This document shows positions 22,500-33,971 of a DNA stretch of 64,000 bases, piece after piece. Both the position numbers and the translations under genes were made by a program. The DNA lies in contig NC_068557.1 in the NCBI RefSeq assembly GCF_022201045.2, forward strand, positions 7,130,001-7,194,000, read 5' to 3'. The DNA is from Citrus sinensis. Lineage: Eukaryota > Streptophyta > Magnoliopsida > Sapindales > Rutaceae. The notes below the pieces were generated by a model. That model made no database searches and was not told where the DNA came from. It worked only from the letters and a program-made list of their open reading frames with translations. How positions within the stretch are numbered: position 1 is the first letter of the stretch; every line of letters begins with the position of its first letter.

Positions 22500-25067
22500 T
22501 TACGGTACAGATAACTCATTTGGGGCACATTCCAAAGTTTCAGAGCCTTTTCGCTTTGCAAGCAACTCCTTAAGAGATTTCACTTCATTTTCAAGATCAA
22601 GCAAACGGTTACACATCTGCTGAACCCTATCTTTATGTGCTTCAAATTTAGCAATCCACCCGCCTTCAATGTCCTTAAGTTTGTTTTCAATCAGAAGACG
22701 GTTCATTCTCTCTTCTTCTTCTTGCTTCAACCGCTGCTTTTCCAGTTCCATAACACTCAAAACTAAACCTTCACCGCCAGGAACATCCTTGTAGAGTGGC
22801 TCATCAGGCAGCGGACAGCGTGCTCTATATTCATCAAATTCCTTGCGATTCTCCTTCAATGCCTTCCTGTATCCCTCAAGTATATTTCCCATCAAAAAGA
22901 GCTCACGCTCAAGCCTATAAACTTCCTCTTGTCTTTTCTGTTCCACCTCATACCTAGCCTTTTGCAACTGTTCAATAATGCCCTCCCGCTTCTGCAATTC
23001 ATTAAGAAAAAACTGTTGATTCACATTTGATTCCTCACAAGCTTGTTCTTTTGCCTCATAAAGCATCCTAGTCTTTTCCATCAGATGTTGCATTTGCTCC
23101 ATATACATATAAAACTCTGATGATGACTTATTATCCCATGAAATCCTCATCCGCTTATTACCGCCATTAATAGAGTGATGAGACAAGTCATTATCATGAA
23201 GAATCTCTCTCTTAATCCCATTAACAAAATGTGATGATGAACCACCTGGAATTGTATGAGTACCAACCCTAGACGAAAGAAAATCTGCTGGTAAATCATC
23301 ATCACAAATGTGCACATCAGATCTATATGTTGGAGCTTGCACTGCTTCCATTCCTTGAATAAGATTAGCTGAGGTTACCATCTCTAAAGTCTCACCTCTC
23401 ATAGGAGGACTAAATCCTCCTTCCTCTTGCTGCTCCTCCTCCTCCATCTCCTCTTCCTCGTCTTCTTGGTCTCCTCCCTCTTCCTCTCCTTCTCCAACCT
23501 CTTGTTTCTTTTCCACCTCATCACAGTCCATGCCCTTCTTTTCCTCCTCCTCTCGGTCCATTTCCTCAACTCCTTCAACCGTACACCTCCTCAAAAGAAG
23601 CTCATTTTCACCCACCTTTTTTTTATCATCAGAGAACCACTGGCCATTTTCTTCTTCTTCCTTTTTGTCCCCCTCAAATCCAATTTTTTTCTCATCAAAT
23701 AATAAGAGCTGTTCATTTCTATTTCCTTCAACACCAACTACATCCCCCTCCCCAACAAACTCTTTTTCCTCTTTCCCAGCATTTTCATTCAAATTATTCT
23801 CAACACTTGCTTTCAGTTCAACAGCATTGTCCTGTCCAAGACTCAACTCAATCTTATGCTCCTCCAAGTCACTTCCTTTAATATCTTCAAGCCCATCACA
23901 CATTTTCACATCTCCATCACCATCCTCTCCCACCTCCTCTTTTACCTCTTCGCTCAACAAAAGTTCCTTTTTTTGCGACTTTATCAGACACTGCATATGT
24001 GACGCATAATAACAATTCCTCAATTCTGGACCAGCCAACAATTCTTTCTCCATCATATTCCAAATCAAAGTAGGCCAATCAACTTTCTCAAAGCTCTTTT
24101 CTTTGATATATTTTAGCACTCTCATCACCTCATCAGGCAGAATCGACATGTCATCGTGCAAAAGCATCCAATTTGACACTATCTCATGTACAAAAGCCAT
24201 CGACTCCTCCAAGTCCGTCGTCTCTGCTGACCCATCAGAAACATTCACATTGACATTACCCTTATCTTTTTTCGAAGTCGAATTTGAAGGCAAATTCAAC
24301 GCACGAGCCAAATCCGCACGGTTCACACCAATTCTCACACCGTTAACATAGCTGCAACGCGAGTTTGAGTTGTACGTTGCGATCAGTTGGGCGATGAGAT
24401 CCGTGCGTATGTTCGTATCAAACTCCAGATGCACGAAATCCCATAACCCTAGCCGTTTTAACAGTGATTCGTGGCGGGATAAATCAAGGGTATTTTTTAA
24501 GGATGAAAAAGGAACGGGCTTTAGGGTTTGTTTGAGTGCTTTGAGCTTTTTCGAAGACTTCTTCTCCACCAAAGCGCGCCTTTTCAGCTGCTTGCGGTTC
24601 GCGCCGCGGCGAGTGTAGGTGACACTGAAGGCACTGGGCACGTGGCGAGGGGGAGAAAACATCTCTGTATAGAAATCTTCTTCGACTTGCTCTTGCTGTT
24701 TCGGGTTTGAATTTTGGGAATTTGGGATTTCTAGGGTTAGGGTTTCGGGCGCTGTTGGGGTTTCTTGCACTTGTTGCTTCGACGGTGAAAATGAATTGCA
24801 GAAGGCACTGGGCACGTGGCGAGGGGGAGAAAACATCTCCGTATAGAAATCTTCTTTGACTTGTTCTTGCTGTTTCGGGTTTGAATCTTGGGAATCTGGG
24901 ATTTCTAGGTTTAGGGTTTCGGGCGCTGTTGGGGTTTCTTGCACTTGTTGCTTCGGCGGTGATGGCGGCGGTTGGGGGAGATCTTGTGGCGGCTCTTCGT
25001 TCTGGTTCATGTTAGGGTTCAGTGAGGGAGTGTTTGGATTTTGATCTTCCGAGGATTCAGTAGCCAT
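22500..25067 (-). CDS. acidic coiled-coil nuclear protein of unknown function
   Basis: A single frame of 855 residues from the ATG at 25067 (MATESSEDQNP), the first in-frame ATG. Order: a Pro/Gln-rich N-terminus; a tandem 58-residue repeat (about 43-158); a basic stretch with nuclear-localisation character (RRGANRKQLKRRALVEKKSS); a conserved globular segment (LLKRLGLWDFVHLEFDTNIR and following) that looks like the family core; a long Glu/Asp-rich region (about 400-565); and a C-terminal coiled coil (about 645-835) rich in Glu, Lys, Arg and Gln. It resembles uncharacterised plant nuclear proteins; I cannot name the family. At the stop codon the minus strand reads CC-GTAAGTTT, a consensus donor, so the true C-terminus might lie on a further exon. 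It is present once, absent from the duplicated block. Confidence 0.85.
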   Translation of the reverse strand: MATESSEDQNPNTPSLNPNMNQNEEPPQDLPQPPPSPPKQQVQETPTAPETLNLEIPDSQDSNPKQQEQVKEDFYTEMFSPPRHVPSAFCNSFSPSKQQVQETPTAPETLTLEIPNSQNSNPKQQEQVEEDFYTEMFSPPRHVPSAFSVTYTRRGANRKQLKRRALVEKKSSKKLKALKQTLKPVPFSSLKNTLDLSRHESLLKRLGLWDFVHLEFDTNIRTDLIAQLIATYNSNSRCSYVNGVRIGVNRADLARALNLPSNSTSKKDKGNVNVNVSDGSAETTDLEESMAFVHEIVSNWMLLHDDMSILPDEVMRVLKYIKEKSFEKVDWPTLIWNMMEKELLAGPELRNCYYASHMQCLIKSQKKELLLSEEVKEEVGEDGDGDVKMCDGLEDIKGSDLEEHKIELSLGQDNAVELKASVENNLNENAGKEEKEFVGEGDVVGVEGNRNEQLLLFDEKKIGFEGDKKEEEENGQWFSDDKKKVGENELLLRRCTVEGVEEMDREEEEKKGMDCDEVEKKQEVGEGEEEGGDQEDEEEEMEEEEQQEEGGFSPPMRGETLEMVTSANLIQGMEAVQAPTYRSDVHICDDDLPADFLSSRVGTHTIPGGSSSHFVNGIKREILHDNDLSHHSINGGNKRMRISWDNKSSSEFYMYMEQMQHLMEKTRMLYEAKEQACEESNVNQQFFLNELQKREGIIEQLQKARYEVEQKRQEEVYRLERELFLMGNILEGYRKALKENRKEFDEYRARCPLPDEPLYKDVPGGEGLVLSVMELEKQRLKQEEEERMNRLLIENKLKDIEGGWIAKFEAHKDRVQQMCNRLLDLENEVKSLKELLAKRKGSETLECAPNELSVP
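24634..24981 (-). repeat. 174-bp in-frame tandem duplication
   Basis: Two copies offset by exactly 174 bp (ctgggcacg at 24634 and 24808), i.e. 58 codons, within the acidic protein gene. The copies differ at a few positions (NLEIPDSQDS against TLEIPNSQNS), so the duplication is not brand new. The frame is kept. Confidence 0.9.
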
Positions 25068-25475
25068 TGCTAGAGAGAAAGCGATGAAGTTGACGCAAAG
25101 CGTGGTCGTTTTGTCATAGGCTGGAAGCTGACTGAAACTGTGAAACAAGGTAAAAAGCAAAAGGTCTCGACTCTTGCTTTCGTTTCGTCTTCCTCTCAGA
25201 CCAACCAGCCTCTCAACTGCTGCCACGTCAAAAAAGTTTGACTAGACTCGGATTTTCTTCACGCGTGCACGGCATGAGTGCAGTACGAGAAAAATTAATT
25301 AATTCCCCATATAAATAAATTCAAAATGAGTGACAAAAAATTTAAAAAAGAAAATGAATTGGCCTAGGAGGAATCTTCATTGTATATTATATAATTGCCA
25401 AGGAATTAGGGGAAATCGCATAATGTGAAAATTAATTTTGAAAAGTTAATTTGCCAAGGTTTTAAACTATAAGGT

Positions 25476-26081
25476 TATGTTTGGGAGGTAGGATTAAGTG
25501 TAAAATTGAACTAATTATTGGGACAAAATATTAATACTATGTTTAGCATGCTCACTTGGATTGGATTGGTGAACTAAATTAAAATTTTAATCCTAAATTT
25601 ATGTGATTGCTAATCCTAATTTTTATGTGGGTTTACTTAGGACTAGATAATGTCAAAAAAATATTTTTCCATTTATAATATGTTCCATAATTTATTAAAC
25701 CATTTTATTTATATCTTAAAAATTATTTATTTATTTATTGTTTTTAATTAAGTAATTTATTTTTTATTCATGATTTACTTAAAAGTTATTAATTTATTTA
25801 TTATTTGAATAATTTTATTTAATGAAATGATATATCTCATTTGAAATAACCTATAACTTAAATAATTTATATTTCTTTATTATAATTATGACTACCCAAT
25901 AACTAATTGAATATATATAAATATATATATCTCTTATTAGTTTTATTTTTAATTGATTATAATGTTTCTTGTTGAATATCTATAAATTGTTGATATTTAA
26001 ATTCAAATATTAATGTAAATACTATTTAATTTCATGTAAATTGAATTTAACATAATCCAATCCGATAGGGTACCAAACATA
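25476..26081. mobile_element. possible AT-rich MITE
   Basis: The left end tatgtttgggaggtaggatt and the right end read on the other strand (tatgtttggtaccctatcgg) are imperfect inverted repeats bounding about 600 bp of AT-rich non-coding DNA. No convincing target duplication was found, so this is tentative. Confidence 0.4.
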
Positions 26082-26550
26082 AGTCAGCACTATATATAAT
26101 TCAATCTAATCTAATCCAATTGTATCAGTATATATAACAATTTTTTTTTTCCCCTTACTGGATCAGCTTGCTTGTTGCACTTGTCTTATAGTCTTCTATA
26201 CTCAATTAAATTGATGAGAATATTATGCTGACGATGCTTGCGTGAAACCAGATCTTTACTGTATAATTGTTGTTACTTGTTAAACACCTGCATGATAAAA
26301 AATAAATAAATAAATAAAAAGTAAAAGAAAAAGACTTGTTAACTTCATCCTCTGTTATTTTATTTCAAATTGGTTCTTCTTTCATTACTCTTTTTATAAT
26401 TTTATCTAACTCCTCCTCTCTTTCACTATATATGCAAAACTTTCAGCCTCAAGTATGATAGATACGAACCATCGGTGTAAAGGCCATACAGCTATATATG
26501 TAAATCTAGGCTGCAAAACTTAATAAAAAAATTAAGCCAGCAATATAAAC

Positions 26551-29500
26551 ATGGGAAAGAAGCCTGCATTTCTTCTGTTGCCCTTCTTTTTTCTTGCGCT
26601 ATCCGGCCCTGCACATACTCGAGCTCGACCTATCACCAACTTATCAACTGTAGTCATCTCTGATGGAACCCACGACGTTCGGGAACCGGCTTCAACCCAA
26701 TTGAATAACAAGTATTTGATATCGCCATCTGATATGTGTGAGCAAACTTATGGGTTCTTGCCATGCACCACCAGTTTGCTTGGCAACGTTTTTCTTATTG
26801 CTGTGTACGGTTACTTGATGCTCTTGGCTGCTAAGTTGTTGTCGAATGGAAGTGAGATTTTGTTGCAAATTATTGGTCCTGGCATTATCGGTGGCTTATT
26901 CTTGCCCGTATTGAGCTCTGTTCCTGATGCAGCAATCATCCTCGGTGAGCTTCGTTAACCATTGTCTCTCCCTCTCCAATGCTCAATCCTGATTGCTTAA
27001 TTAATATGTTTAGCCAATGAATTTTCTAACAGTTTTGGTTCGTTTCCAAAATCAATTAGACAATTGCTTACAGCACAAGTTTTCTTTCCGGTTCAGTAGC
27101 CTGCATCGTTTTTCTCTTGCTTCTACGTTTGGAACTTGTCTTTAAGTTGAAATAAATAGTACTAAAATATTCCAATACCCAAAAGAACTTTGTCAAAAAT
27201 TTAATTATAAAAAAAAAGTCACATTTTATATTACAAATCAAGGTCGAATTGCTGCTTGTCGTGTGAGCAAGACCAAGAACTTTGTTCATTAGTTTGTAGA
27301 TTATCCAATAATCAGGATTTCTTGGAGACTGAGTCGGTTTTTTTTTTTTTTTTTTTTATAATTTCCTCAACAAGTACAATCTTAAAGGTTTCAGACAACT
27401 ACATTTCCATTTTCAAGTTGCTTTCATTGAGCGCAATTCATAAAAAAATCACCTTCTTTGAGTTTGTTGGACGATTGATAAGTGATTAGCTTCTAATATA
27501 AAATTATGATTGTAAAAATTGATTCTGAGGTACATATAGAAATAGGGTTCTTTGGGTAGAAAATGAAAATTCTGTCGGGCAGTAACAATATACATAGCAC
27601 TACTCTGTCTTTTCATGTTGTAGTGAGTCCTCTGATTCCTTCAATTGCAAGTTATGTAGCCCTGTCATTAATTTTTTATTTTCTTATTTCTTCTTACTCT
27701 CTGATTATCCAATAGCATCCGGGCTATCTGGGAGTAAAGAAACAGCTCAAAATCAGGTATCCGTTGGAATGGGCTTGTTAGCTGGATCAACTGTCATGCT
27801 TCTTACAGTATTATGGGGTTCCTGTCTCTTAGTCGGCAAGTGTGACATCGAGGGTACCACTGCAGTAGATTTAAAAGATACAAAAAGATTCAGTTTCACT
27901 GGTAACTTAATTCCTATGACGGCATTTGTGTCATTAATGAGTTTCTGATGTAGTTACTTTCAGTTCAGTTAATGACATAATGCATGTTTTCTTATGCATG
28001 CAGGATCTGGGGTGAGCACTGATGTTTGGACCTGCTATGCTGCAAGGATAATGGTTTTATCTGTTGTTCCATTCATAATAGTCCAGCTACCACAAGTCCT
28101 CAACACAACTTCTATTAGTCGCGTAACAGTCCTCATTTCACTGATTGTCTCCATTTCACTAGTGATTGCTTACAGCATTTATCAGGTAGCTAAAGCTATA
28201 ATTATGAATGGTCGTCAAAATCTTATTTACCAACAGCTGAACTATGTATTTTCTTCCACGACCAAGCTAGGCCTGCAGAACATTACCTTTGGATATTCCT
28301 GCAGGTATTCCAGCCGTGGATCCAAAAGAGAAGAATTGAATACGCAAAGCAGAAGCAGTTAATATCAGGAATATTGAAACTGGTCAAAATGCATGCATTG
28401 GGAAGACTCTTTACAGATGATGGGGAGCCTAATATAGATGTCATACAAAAGTTGGCCATGCTTAACTTCAACGAATTTATAACTGTGCATCATTTTACAA
28501 AATAATAGTCTTGCTGATTCTCACTGCACTTTTCCACCACTTTATTGACAGGTTATTTAACATTATTGATGAGAATGCCGATGGATGCCTGTCAGCGAAA
28601 GAGCTGAGAGCCCTGGTTATCGGAATCCAATTTGAAGATGTCGATACGAACATTGATGATGCTATTGAAAAAGTAATGGAAGACTTTGATACATCAAAAG
28701 ATTCATGTATCGATGAGCATGAATTTGTCGTAGGAATCTCAAGATGGCTAAATAGGCTTAAGCACTCTGCCATACAAAGACAAGACGATGGCTCCTGGAC
28801 ACCAAGACTTATAAATGATTTTCAAGAGGTTTGTTGCTAACCTCCAGTCTGGGTTCTGAATTTTAACAACGAATGATCACATCTAATGAATTGTTGAAAT
28901 GCAGCGAGCAAGGACAGAGTATGACCTACTGGGGGACAAGAACGATGAAGTTGCGGAGCTTATTGAAAATCCCAAATGGATGGCCTCCAAAGCAGTGTCG
29001 ATTCTGCTTATGGGAACCATTGTCGCTGCTGTGTGCTCTGATCCTCTAGTGGATGCCGTCGACAACTTTTCAACTGCTTCGAACATTCCTTCTTTGTTTG
29101 TCGCCTTCATCATTCTGCCTTTTGCTACATCCAGTGAGGCAGTGTCAGCTCTAATATTTGCCAGCCGAAAGAGGTCAAGAACTTCATCGTTAACATACTC
29201 TGCGGTTTGTATCTTCTTCGCATGACTTGTCAATCTCAGATTGCTTACTGAATTACCATGATGGTATCGGTGCCTAATAACTTGTATGAGTTTGGTACGC
29301 AATTGCAGATATATGGATCGGTGACCATGAGTAACATTCTTTCACTGTCAGTCTTCCTGAGTCTTGTTTACTTTCGCCATTTGACATGGAACTTTTCAGC
29401 AGAAGTGTCGGTAATTCTACTGGTTTGCATTTTGATGGGGCTGATCGCAAGTTTCCGCACCACATTCCCACTTTGGATGTGTTTGGTGGCCTGCATGCTT

Positions 29501-29584
29501 TACCCATTTTCGCTGCTATTGCTGTATGTTCTTGACGATGTTCTCAATGGGTCCTATCCTAGGCCTAGACCCATTATGGTTTAA
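26551..29584 (+). CDS. NCL: NCL-type sodium/calcium exchanger with EF-hands
   Basis: Seven exons: 26551-26944, 27716-27901, 28004-28185, 28305-28450, 28552-28828, 28905-29204 and 29309-29584. They join in frame to 586 residues. Layout: signal peptide (about 1-24); first exchanger block with the alpha-1 motif (GPGIIGGLFLPVLSSVPDAA); a cytosolic loop with two EF-hands, DENADGCLSAKE (about 309-320) and DTSKDSCIDEHE (about 349-360), each with acidic residues at positions 1 and 12; then a second membrane block with the alpha-2 motif (LPFATSSEAVSALIFASRK). Arabidopsis NCL exports Ca2+ or exchanges it for Na+ and functions in salt stress and Ca2+ homeostasis; the EF-hands suggest Ca2+ feedback. All introns are GT-AG; the exon 4 donor (aaaa-GTTGGC) is weak. 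The gene looks intact. It lies in the 20 kb absent from the duplicated block. Confidence 0.93.
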
Positions 29585-30779
29585 AAGAAATTATGGAACC
29601 TCACTTCATGCACATAATTCATGATGAAAAGCTCTACTCTTTATGAAAGGATGGTGAATTGAGGGGGAATATTCACACTGCTGATAGCGAATTCCGCATC
29701 ATCCTTTGATACTATAGAATGTAAAACTGCTTCTTGCAGCTCAAATATCAATAATTAATCATCATTCACCTCACAATGGACATGTACCTCGTCAATAAAC
29801 GATAATGTAACATCATTTAGCACATAATCTATTGTACCTATATTTAAATTTGAGTCGTAGAAAACAAATATTGTTGAGGAGGGGGCTGGTCACGCGTGTC
29901 TGTGCACGTGTCAAGCTTCCAACGAGGGTTGTCGCTTTCATGGCTCAATTCCTATTAAGTCTTGTTTGGAATTAAGGTGTTATAACTTTTAAACTACAGT
30001 TGCTGTGAAAAAAAAAACTGTAATTATCAAACAAAAATTAATGATATATAGTAAATATAATTTTTAAATAATAATTTTGATAAAATTATTAAAGATATAA
30101 TAAAATTTTCATTATATAAATGAAAAATTATATCAACATAATTTAAAAATTATAGCAGTTAGTGTTTATCAAATACTTCTAAATACTTCTACCTGAATGT
30201 ATATATTATATAGGCTCCGGCTACAGTGCAATGGTGGTACCGTGCCACCGTTGCATTCAGCCGTTGGATCTACTTGAATGGATAGATTCATTGGGATCCA
30301 ACGACCACTACAAGAAATATTATCTTTTACCACCATTCAAAAATGTTGCAAAAACACAATTACAACATTTATAAAAATGTCCTAACGAAGGATGCAGTAA
30401 ATAACATCAAACTTTTGTAGACTTTTTCAACTGCGGTAAGAAACGCAGCATAAAATAATAGTAACAACATTACTAAAATGTTGTTTTTTAGGCCATTTGC
30501 TATATGAGTAAGTTGCTGCAAAAATTAGTAAATAAATATGGAAATCTACTACCATTCAATTTGCAAAATTGATAACAGTTCAATCAACTGAAAATAATCT
30601 CCATAAAATCATTTGAAATTGGCATCCATACAACAAAAGTTTAGTTGAAGATTGTTAAATCTCTACACTAAATATAATACTCAAAGTGTAAACTGAAACT
30701 CTTGCCCAGGTTAATGTTTTTTTTTCCCCTGACTTGTAAGATTCAAGTATATGTATGAAGAAAATTAGAAACTATAAGC

Positions 30780-31055
30780 CTACTCCAACAAGATGTAGTT
30801 TTTTGGCCAAGCAATTGTGCTTCCAATTGCATCACTAAGAACATGAAACTCAGATGTAGCATGATATAAGGGAGTATCTTCAACCAGTGCAATTGTCACC
30901 CAAACTTTCCAACAATCTGGTCCAAGACATATATGATGTACTTTGGCTAGTGGATCTCTTGATGCAATTGTTCCTTCTCCTACAACTTTTTTTGTTCCCA
31001 TCCAATCTAGCAATCTACAACGGGCATTTTCAATATTTGTGAAAAGTGCTTCCAC
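30780..31055 (-). pseudogene. DUF8039-like fragment of a CACTA-associated protein
   Basis: A 91-codon frame with KVVGEGTIASRDPLAKVHH, a GPDCWKV segment, ALVEDTPLYHATSEFHVLSD and SDAIGSTIAWPKNYI. This resembles the DUF8039 segment found in plant CACTA transposon proteins. It is followed at 31058 by possible further exonic sequence but no transposase. The frame's first residue may not be the true start. Recognition is from memory of the pattern. Confidence 0.55.
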
Positions 31056-32483
31056 ATGTTTCAGCTTTCTCTAATAACAAATAAAAAATTTGATTAGAGA
31101 CAAACAAATAATAAGAAGAAATTCAAACTGTTTTTCCCAAGCTCAAAATGCTAATCATTTTTTCCATAAAGAGAATGGTTCTTTATTAGAAACAACTCAA
31201 AAATCTATTCATTTTAGTTTTAAACAAAGTTTTGAGGATCGACAATAAATGATGGATAGCATTTATAAAACTCATAAAAATCACCACTTACTTTCGCATG
31301 TGAAGTGTCTACAGAACATTTCCTCTTGTGGCTTGTCTCATTGTGATCCTGAAAATATCATAAAGAAAGAACAATTCACGTAAGCAAAATACTTGGTTTA
31401 AATATTATATAATTCAAAGCTAATAGTAAAATATTAACTTACTAGTCGAATGTCTTGAGAAATTTTTATCAAGTTACTATGTCAATTTGATCCTAAAAAT
31501 ATATGAAAAAACTATTATTAATCTACTGTTGAGCTTTACATCCTAGATGAATTGTCAAGTGGATCATGGTGTCAAAAAAGGATCTTGTATCTATAATTGC
31601 AGTTGTTAAGATATTTTAATGGTTACTCTGTTAGGGGGGCAAACAACAAACCACCACAATAATAAAAGCGACTTGCCTTGATTGCACTAACCCTTTGCTT
31701 ACAAATTGAACTAAGTGTCAAAGAATGTTATAATGACTCTTTAGAACCCACCCACAATTTTCTGGATCCTACGTGAAGGATATGATAGGCCGTAATTAGT
31801 CTCCCTTATTAGATTTGGAAATAGACTGTTGGAAATCGAAAACAAAATTATACAAATGAATAATGACAAAAGATGGAAGAACAGAGTTAGGCCTGTGAAG
31901 GTGCCTTACACCTTACTTTTTCCTAACACCTTAGAACGCTCTAGAGAAGGTGGGCTGACCAGAAAGGGAATTCCCAACAGTGTCTCAATCTATAGCTGAA
32001 TATTAGCTTCCATGTATTCTCTTTTTGTATTGAAGGTGTAGTTTTGGTGCAGATTGTCAAACAGGTTACACAAGTAGCTATGTACTATAAATATAGTGGG
32101 ATTGATATGCCTATTTTTTCAGAAGACATAGTATGGTATGGAGTTTCAATGTATACACATTTATTGATTCTACTTCTCTCTTCAATTTGATATGTAGCAA
32201 TAACTACAAACTTCCTAGCTTGATGTACCGAAAGCCAAGACCAGCCAAGACCCCAACATAAACAATCAAATGATCCATTAGTTAGTCGTATTAAAAATAA
32301 ATGGTGGGCATTAGATTAGTTACGACAACAACATTTATAGGCCTCATTAAAAGATATTTCAGTAATCATATTCATAATTCATTGTGCAAACTTCAGCAAA
32401 CAAAAAGCTGAAGGTGAAAAAAGCAATAGAAGTGTAGATAAAGAGCTATATATGAAGAAGAACAGTAGAGTGGTTGCTGGTGA

Positions 32484-32487
<4 letters not shown>

Positions 32488-32577
<90 letters not shown>
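32488..32577. repeat. (TA)n microsatellite with an adjacent N
   Basis: About 90 bases of pure TA inside the CACTA element. An ambiguous base (n) stands at 32582, so the repeat length in the assembly is unreliable. Confidence 0.95.
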
Positions 32578-32581
<4 letters not shown>

Positions 32582-33971
32582 NGAATTTGATTCAACAATA
32601 TTCAATATTATAAGTTTTTTCTTAAGCTCAAATTCACCAAGTACACGGCACACTTTAAAAAGAACTAAGTATAAGAATTAATCAACAATAACAATTGAAG
32701 TGTCAGATCAAAAGTTTCAAATCTCAACATAGTCGATTTAATCAAAGATCTCCAAAAAAAAAACATAGTAATTTAACCAAATTACAACAATTAAACAACT
32801 AGAACAATCTCGTTGAAATCAAATAAATTGAAATATGAAGATAGAGATTAGGAAATTACCAGAATAGGAAGCTGAAGACAATTTTTGCTTTGGTAAAATC
32901 AAAACCCAAGCTGAAATAAATTGAAATCTTAAGAAATTGAGAAAAAATCTTAAAAGATTAAGAAATTAACATATGCAGCTAAGATAATGAGAGAAGATTT
33001 ACAAGAAATTTCAAATAATAACGAAGTGAATCTTAGTACCATGTGTTTTCTCGAAATTGAGAAATGAATTAAACTGAATCGAAAATGAGACAAAGGATTG
33101 TGATGAGTGCTCGTTCTGGATTTCGGTGAGCTTTTGGTGTGGTGAGTTGGTTTTTTGTTTGAGTTAAAAAAATGATAATAATAAGCTTTTGGCGTGGGTT
33201 TTGTAATAAGCAAAATATATAAAATGGAGTAACGGAGGGTGTATGGAGTTTGGTGTGAGCCGGCTAGTAATAAATAACTTCTTTTGTCTCAGCTTTGTTT
33301 AATTTTTTAAATGTGTTTCTAACTTTAACGCTACAGTCAATCAAAACTTAAGATTTTTTCACAACTTTTTAAAAATAAAACATGTCTATATTACTTGTTA
33401 CAACATTTCTTCAAAGAGTATTGTATATGTGATGTCGTAAATAATAAGAACTCTTATAGTGGACATGGTGACATGATAACACGGTACCACTGTTGCACTA
33501 TAGTTTTCTCCGACTATACATAGTAATAAGATGAAGATGCTACAATTGGTCCCGGTCTAGATCAAATGATGCATTAAATGGAGGAATCAAGAGACATGCG
33601 TTGTTTTCATACCTGAAAATAATATAAAAACCGACAAGACGACCAATAATGAATCATATATATAAGTTGGAACCAGATAAGTAAGCGATACAAAACGACA
33701 AGAAGCAACTAGAACTAGTGGCCTTTCCTCTGCTACCCTTTCACAGTAACTAGTAGCAGCAACAACTCAAAAATCCAGATCTCTTGCTCTTCTCAAAAAA
33801 CACAACGGTCACTTTTGCATCAATTAAACCAAAAACTCCATTAACTCCATTAAATCCAACGGTCACCATCCACTTCTCAGTTCTTTCTTTAAAATAACAA
33901 CCTCGAACAGAATCACACTCACTGTCTCTTTCTTTCTCTCTTAAATTGAAAAAAAGGCAAAACGAAAAAAC

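Larger units (their letters stand above)
30306..33461 (-). mobile_element. CACTA (En/Spm) transposon, non-autonomous
   Basis: 3,156 bp. The left end CACTACAAGAAAT and the right end, read on the other strand, CACTATAAGAG are CACTA termini. The 3-bp target duplication GAC lies at 30303-30305 and 33462-33464. The only domain-like sequence is a fragment at 30780-31055. A long TA microsatellite and an unresolved base lie inside. No transposase was found, so it depends on a partner for movement. Confidence 0.9.
30213..33513. mobile_element. inverted-repeat element that hosts the CACTA insertion
   Basis: The left end ggctccggctacagtgcaat then ggtggtaccgtg (30213-30244) mirrors the right end (about 33479-33513), which on the other strand reads gtcggag...agtgcaacagtggtaccgtg. 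Without the CACTA element it would be about 145 bp, MITE-sized. Inverted ends are seen directly; no target duplication is clear. Confidence 0.6.

Noticed and set aside
23427-24009. Leu/Phe- and Ser-rich plus-strand frames
   Set aside because: Antisense of the Glu/Lys-rich acidic protein region; no independent support.
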